NCBI GenBank assembly: GCA_946612185.1
Contig: CAMOEP010000056.1
Span: 1 to 10,412 of the forward strand
DNA: 10,412 bases
Direction: 5' to 3'
Origin: an uncultured Ruminococcus sp.
GTDB lineage: Bacteria; Bacillota; Clostridia; Oscillospirales; Ruminococcaceae
In this document: piece after piece, positions 7,240 to 10,412 of the stretch
How positions within the stretch are numbered: the stretch's first letter is position 1
How the letters are laid out: each line of letters opens with the position of its first letter
Notes under the pieces: generated by a model
Databases searched by the model: none
What the model was told of the DNA's origin: nothing
The model's input: only the letters and a program-made list of their open reading frames with translations
Position numbers and translations under genes: made by a program

Positions 7240-8613
7240 ATGTCAGATTACGATAACGATTACAATTCCTACGACTCTGGCTCGTCCTCCTATTATTCGG
7301 ATATGGACAGCAAGCCGCCTAAAAAGCCCAGCAATCATACCGGGCTGAAAGTTCTTGGCGTACTTCTTTGCCTGGGACTGCTTTCTGCCGGTTCGATCCA
7401 GGTGTACAAGTTCATGACAGATGTTAAGCTTGAGGAGTTCGATGCAAGGGAGAATACTGACAGACATAATGATGAGGCTGAGACTAAGATAGCTGAGGAA
7501 GTCGGCAAGAACGTTGTCCAGCATGGCGATGATCTGCCAAGCCTTATACAGATAGCTTCAAGGACTGATGCGAAGTATCTGCCGGATATCGTTGACGAGA
7601 TCACTCCCTCTGTTGTAGGCGTTGCCTCGACTTTCGAGTACAACCAGAGCTATACTTCCTGGGGCTGGGGTGGATTTACCCCTGAGACTCGTACTCAGCA
7701 GATAAGCGGTACAGGTACAGGAATAATCCTCAGCGAGGACGGCTATGTAGTTACAAATGCCCATGTTATATATGATGACAGCGAATACAAGTGCGGCAAA
7801 GCTATCGACGTTTCAGTGCTTCTCAGCGATGAATCAAAGCATGAAGCGACTATCATCGCTTACGACGTTGAAACTGATCTTGCGGTACTGAAAATTGACG
7901 AAAGCGGACTTACTCCTGCCACCTTCGGTGACAGCAGCGACCTGCGTGTTGGCGAACTGGTTATTGCCGTGGGAAATCCGCTTGGATTCGACCTTTTCGG
8001 AACAGTTACAAGCGGTATCGTATCCGCCCTGAACCGTGAAATATCAATAAATGAAAAGAACATGACACTTATACAGACCGATGCGGCGATAAACTCCGGT
8101 AACTCCGGCGGCCCTCTGCTTAATAGCTGCGGTCAGGTAATAGGCATCAACTCCGCAAAGATGTCCTCCAGCTATGGTTCAGCCAGCGTTGAGGGACTTG
8201 GTTTTGCGATACCGATAAATGAAGCAAAGGTCATCATCGACGACCTTATCAACTTCAACTACGTCAAGGGCAGACCGCAGATAGGTATTGCGTCCGTTGA
8301 CGTTACCGAGGCATACTCCAGCTACCTGAATATACCAATGGGTGTATACGTCAGGGACGTAGCCGCTGACAGTGCCGCAGAGCAGGCAGGCGTCAAGCCG
8401 GGCGATATCATTATCGGCATTGCCGGTGAGACAGTCACCACCACTGAGGAGCTTAACAAGGTCAAGAACCGCTACAAGGCAGGCGATGAGATCACACTCA
8501 CGGTAAGCCGTGACGGTGAGGATATCGAACTTAGCCTGACGCTCCAGGAGGCAAATAATCAGACTGACGAGGACAATCCCCTCGAAAAGGAAGAGCCGAC
8601 GGTGGGTAACTAA
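7240..8613 (+). CDS. htrA: HtrA/DegP-like membrane-anchored serine protease with PDZ domain
   Basis: This is a trypsin-fold (S1C family) quality-control protease that degrades or refolds damaged proteins outside the membrane. The 457-residue protein has a cytoplasmic tail rich in Tyr, Ser and Asp (1-24), a basic PPKKP patch (26-30) and one membrane helix (about 36-56), which predicts an N-in, C-out topology. The protease domain spans about 115-335 with an intact triad: H175 in TNAHV, D213 in TDLAVLK and S289 in GNSGGP. A single PDZ domain follows (about 345-440), including a GVYVRDV strand and a GVKPGDII segment. The tail is short and acidic. One PDZ plus one anchor is the usual Firmicute HtrA design (HtrA/HtrB/YyxA type). 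The start is supported by GAGGT at 7227. C185 and C297 both lie in the extracellular protease domain. The gene appears to have its own promoter and ends in strong terminators. The symbol is given at family level. Confidence 0.95.
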   Translation: MSDYDNDYNSYDSGSSSYYSDMDSKPPKKPSNHTGLKVLGVLLCLGLLSAGSIQVYKFMTDVKLEEFDARENTDRHNDEAETKIAEEVGKNVVQHGDDLPSLIQIASRTDAKYLPDIVDEITPSVVGVASTFEYNQSYTSWGWGGFTPETRTQQISGTGTGIILSEDGYVVTNAHVIYDDSEYKCGKAIDVSVLLSDESKHEATIIAYDVETDLAVLKIDESGLTPATFGDSSDLRVGELVIAVGNPLGFDLFGTVTSGIVSALNREISINEKNMTLIQTDAAINSGNSGGPLLNSCGQVIGINSAKMSSSYGSASVEGLGFAIPINEAKVIIDDLINFNYVKGRPQIGIASVDVTEAYSSYLNIPMGVYVRDVAADSAAEQAGVKPGDIIIGIAGETVTTTEELNKVKNRYKAGDEITLTVSRDGEDIELSLTLQEANNQTDEDNPLEKEEPTVGN

Positions 8614-8644
8614 AGCAATTTTCATTTTAACATCTTCTCCTTAC

Positions 8645-8681
8645 AAAAATTCCTGGTTCTCTTTTTGAGCCAGGAATTTTT
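8645..8681. terminator. Bidirectional intrinsic terminator 1
   Basis: AAAAATTCCTGG (8645-8656) pairs perfectly with CCAGGAATTTTT (8670-8681), and the stem can extend by about three pairs into a T-rich loop. The outer A and T runs give a U-tract to transcripts from either strand, so it can stop htrA from the left and the dockerin gene from the right. Confidence 0.88.
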
Positions 8682-8682
8682 A

Positions 8683-8784
8683 TTAATGCATAATGAAAAC
8701 CGTCCGGCTGCATTTTACTGTGCCGGACGGTTTTTTGGTAAGACTTGCGCATCAGAAATATATGAGCGCATAATTATGCATTAA
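8683..8784. repeat. 12-bp inverted repeats bracketing terminator 2
   Basis: TTAATGCATAAT (8683-8694) and ATTATGCATTAA (8773-8784) are exact reverse complements enclosing a 102-bp unit that contains the second terminator. The right copy overlaps a perfect 12-bp palindrome, GCATAATTATGC (8768-8779). GCGCAT also occurs twice inside (8747-8752 and 8766-8771). The ends resemble those of a small non-autonomous element, but no target-site duplication is visible, so the unit may simply be a nested hairpin. Confidence 0.5.
8696..8736. terminator. Bidirectional intrinsic terminator 2
   Basis: AAAACCGTCCGGC (8696-8708) pairs perfectly with GCCGGACGGTTTT (8722-8734) around a 13-base loop. The arms hold a GC-rich core, and T6 (8731-8736) follows on the + strand. 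On the - strand the same hairpin ends in T4. It is probably the main terminator of the dockerin gene and a backstop for htrA. Confidence 0.9.
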
Positions 8785-8786
8785 CC

Positions 8787-10412
8787 CTATTTGACAGGGG
8801 CGAGGAATTCCTCAAATGTAACGTATTCCTTGGTGGAAACGTATGAATAGTAGCGGAGGATCGTTGATGCGTCCAGTGAATTTACATCGTTGTTCTTGTC
8901 AACATCTGCCGCAAGCCACTGAGTTTCCGTAAGGCTGCATTCGCCCTTTGTGGATATCTCTGAATAAGCCCTCAGAGCCGCAGAAGCGTCACTGGAATTG
9001 ATATCGCCGTTGCCGTCAACATCGCCCAGAGTATACTCCGGAGCAGCGCCCTTTACAAGCTCTATCCCGCTCGCTTCGGAAGCTATACCGGCGTATGTCT
9101 CAGCGGACGCAGAAAGTACAGCTTTAGCACCTGAAAGGTCGGCTTTTCCGACGTTTATCCTGTATGTCATCGAGCAGTCAGTGTCATTGCCCTCCTCCTT
9201 TACAGGTGTGATATTTCCGGTAATTTTGCTGCCGTCAGCGGTGACGATGCTGAGTGAATCCGGGGTGATAGTTGAGTCTGACATATGCCTTGTGAATGTG
9301 ACGGTAACAACTGCGCCGGAGTACTCAGCGGAGAGAAGCTGACCGGGTTTAGTGCTGGTCATTTTTATGTTCACGTCAGTCTGTACAGGCATTACAGGCA
9401 GCCACTCGGATTCTGCGTCTGCGAAGTCCTCAGCGGTGAGCTTCACCTTCCACATTCCTTCCGGAACGTCCCAGGCGAACCAGCCTGCGGAGTCGGTTAT
9501 CTGGGGATTTACCTGGTCATAGTCGCTGGCGTTCCAGAGAACCTCGCTGCCGTTTCCGTCCTGATAGTATATAGAAGCCTCAGCGCCCTCCACAGGGTTG
9601 GATGGGAGAAATTCGTAAGCAATACCGCTTGGGTCGATGAGGTAGTTCATCTTGCCGTCGCTGGCGACTTTGGATTCGCCCATTATCAAGCCTTTCAGCC
9701 AGCCGCCAACAGCTTCCAGCGCCTTGCTTGTGGCGTATACCGCACCTATAACAGCCACGCAAGCCAGTACCTCCGGGAGAACTGCCGCACCGCCTGCGAT
9801 AACGACGGCTGCTTCTCCGATAGTTGCAGCGATAGCCGCACCGCCTGCGAGAGTAACGGTTGCACGTCCCATAGTCATGCCTACAGCCAGGTTGCAGAGT
9901 TCGTCCTCATGCGCCTTAACACGAGGATCATCGGAGTTTATGATATCCCGGAGTTCGTGCATCATACCAAGTCCCTGAGTACCTATTTCAAGGTAAGTCA
10001 TGGTATTGCCCACATAATTGCTGGCAGTTTCATAGCCCTTAGCCTTTGCGAATTCGTTCAGAATTCCCTTGGAAGTCTCGGTCTGCATATTCACGATGAA
10101 CTCGCTCTTGTTAAGTGCGCCTTGACCGCTGGCGTAATTGCTGACTTCGGTGACGATAGTGCCATTTACGAACTTAGCTTCGTCTGAGGCGTACTCACCC
10201 AGATCCGCCATAAGGTTGAAAAGGTTCAGCATAGCATTTGAGGTGACGGCTTTCTTTGTGGGGAAAAGGTCGATATCAGCGGATTCCGGGGTTTCGTAGG
10301 GGATATTTTCCAGAATGGACATCGCCTCGTCTGTCTCGTTTACAAATTTTACGAAATATGTGTGAACCGTGCCGTCCTCGTCGGTGAGAGTCATGGGTGA
10401 TTTTACGAAGCC
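8787..10412 (-). CDS. Secreted dockerin-domain protein, 5' end outside window
   Basis: This is the C-terminal 541 residues of a larger protein. The frame stays open to the right edge, and the Met at 10392-10394 has no ribosome site or signal peptide, so it is probably internal (numbered 1 here). Residues 1-18 look like the last strand of a beta-sandwich (DEDGTVHTYFVKF). Residues 45-170 are mostly helical and unrecognised. Residues 175-236 are strongly hydrophobic and Gly/Ala-rich, with AGGAA at 183-187 and 200-204. Residues 251-346 (IDPSG, WFAWDVPEGMWKVK, SEWLPV) resemble a prealbumin or carboxypeptidase-regulatory-like beta-sandwich. Residues 351-450 resemble a bacterial Ig-like domain of the SbsA type. 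A dockerin closes the protein (about 454-523), with calcium loops at D458-D469 and D497-D508, each followed by DAS. By family knowledge, dockerins bind cohesins on scaffoldins or the cell surface. No catalytic domain is visible in this part, so enzyme function cannot be assigned. Confidence 0.9.
   Translation of the reverse strand, partial: GFVKSPMTLTDEDGTVHTYFVKFVNETDEAMSILENIPYETPESADIDLFPTKKAVTSNAMLNLFNLMADLGEYASDEAKFVNGTIVTEVSNYASGQGALNKSEFIVNMQTETSKGILNEFAKAKGYETASNYVGNTMTYLEIGTQGLGMMHELRDIINSDDPRVKAHEDELCNLAVGMTMGRATVTLAGGAAIAATIGEAAVVIAGGAAVLPEVLACVAVIGAVYATSKALEAVGGWLKGLIMGESKVASDGKMNYLIDPSGIAYEFLPSNPVEGAEASIYYQDGNGSEVLWNASDYDQVNPQITDSAGWFAWDVPEGMWKVKLTAEDFADAESEWLPVMPVQTDVNIKMTSTKPGQLLSAEYSGAVVTVTFTRHMSDSTITPDSLSIVTADGSKITGNITPVKEEGNDTDCSMTYRINVGKADLSGAKAVLSASAETYAGIASEASGIELVKGAAPEYTLGDVDGNGDINSSDASAALRAYSEISTKGECSLTETQWLAADVDKNNDVNSLDASTILRYYSYVSTKEYVTFEEFLAPVK
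9784..9850 (-). repeat. 16-bp exact direct repeat inside the dockerin gene
   Basis: GCCGCACCGCCTGCGA occurs at 9784-9799 and again at 9835-9850, exactly 51 bp (17 codons) apart and in frame. It encodes the two AGGAA segments of the hydrophobic region and suggests a tandem 17-residue unit. Confidence 0.75.

Larger units (their letters stand above)
8614..8786. other. Convergent intergenic region with two terminators
   Basis: The 173 bases between the stops of htrA (+) and the dockerin gene (-) contain two hairpin terminators and a pair of 12-bp inverted repeats. No coding frame with a ribosome site is visible. Confidence 0.7.

Noticed and set aside
9285..10187. 300-codon open frame on the + strand opposite the dockerin gene
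   Set aside because: The - strand frame contains an unmistakable dockerin and Ig-like domain. The + frame is low-complexity antisense.
10392..10394. Met codon as the true start of the dockerin gene
   Set aside because: There is no Shine-Dalgarno, the frame is open upstream to the edge, and the sequence after it is the end of a beta-strand rather than a signal peptide.

Overview
The window looks like a chromosomal segment of a Ruminococcus-type anaerobic gut Firmicute (Oscillospiraceae). Three things point there: the AddA/AddB recombination nuclease used by Firmicutes in place of RecBCD, strong AGGAGG-type ribosome binding sites, and a secreted protein ending in a Ruminococcus-style dockerin with DAS motifs after each calcium loop. 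The genus is inferred from these traits and has not been tested by any search.

Layout. Bases 1-120 hold an AT-rich leader with a candidate sigma-A promoter inside a perfect 8-bp dyad, plus a short open frame at the left edge that cannot be assigned to a strand. addB (142-3486) and addA (3473-7114) follow on the + strand as a translationally coupled pair overlapping by 14 bases. A 125-base AT-rich gap (7115-7239) contains a weak terminator-like structure, a perfect -10 box and a pair of TTATCA direct repeats. It leads into a membrane-anchored HtrA/DegP-type serine protease (7240-8613, +). The 173-base gap 8614-8786 carries two strong bidirectional hairpin terminators, the second bracketed by 12-bp inverted repeats. 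On the far side, on the - strand and convergent with htrA, lies the 3' part of a secreted dockerin protein (8787-10412), which continues beyond the right edge.

Function. AddB and AddA form one heterodimer that resects double-strand breaks for RecA loading. Their motifs are complete: Walker A in both, helicase motifs II-VI in AddA, a nuclease active site in both, and the four-cysteine iron-sulfur cluster in AddB. HtrA is a surface quality-control protease with an intact His-Asp-Ser triad and one PDZ domain. The dockerin protein combines an unrecognised helical region, a Gly/Ala-rich hydrophobic stretch, two beta-sandwich-like domains and a C-terminal dockerin.

Most of the window is ordinary housekeeping. 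The best candidates for something new are the dockerin protein with its glycine-zipper-like segment and the direct-repeat promoter of htrA. I see no CRISPR array, insertion sequence, tRNA, rRNA or defence system.
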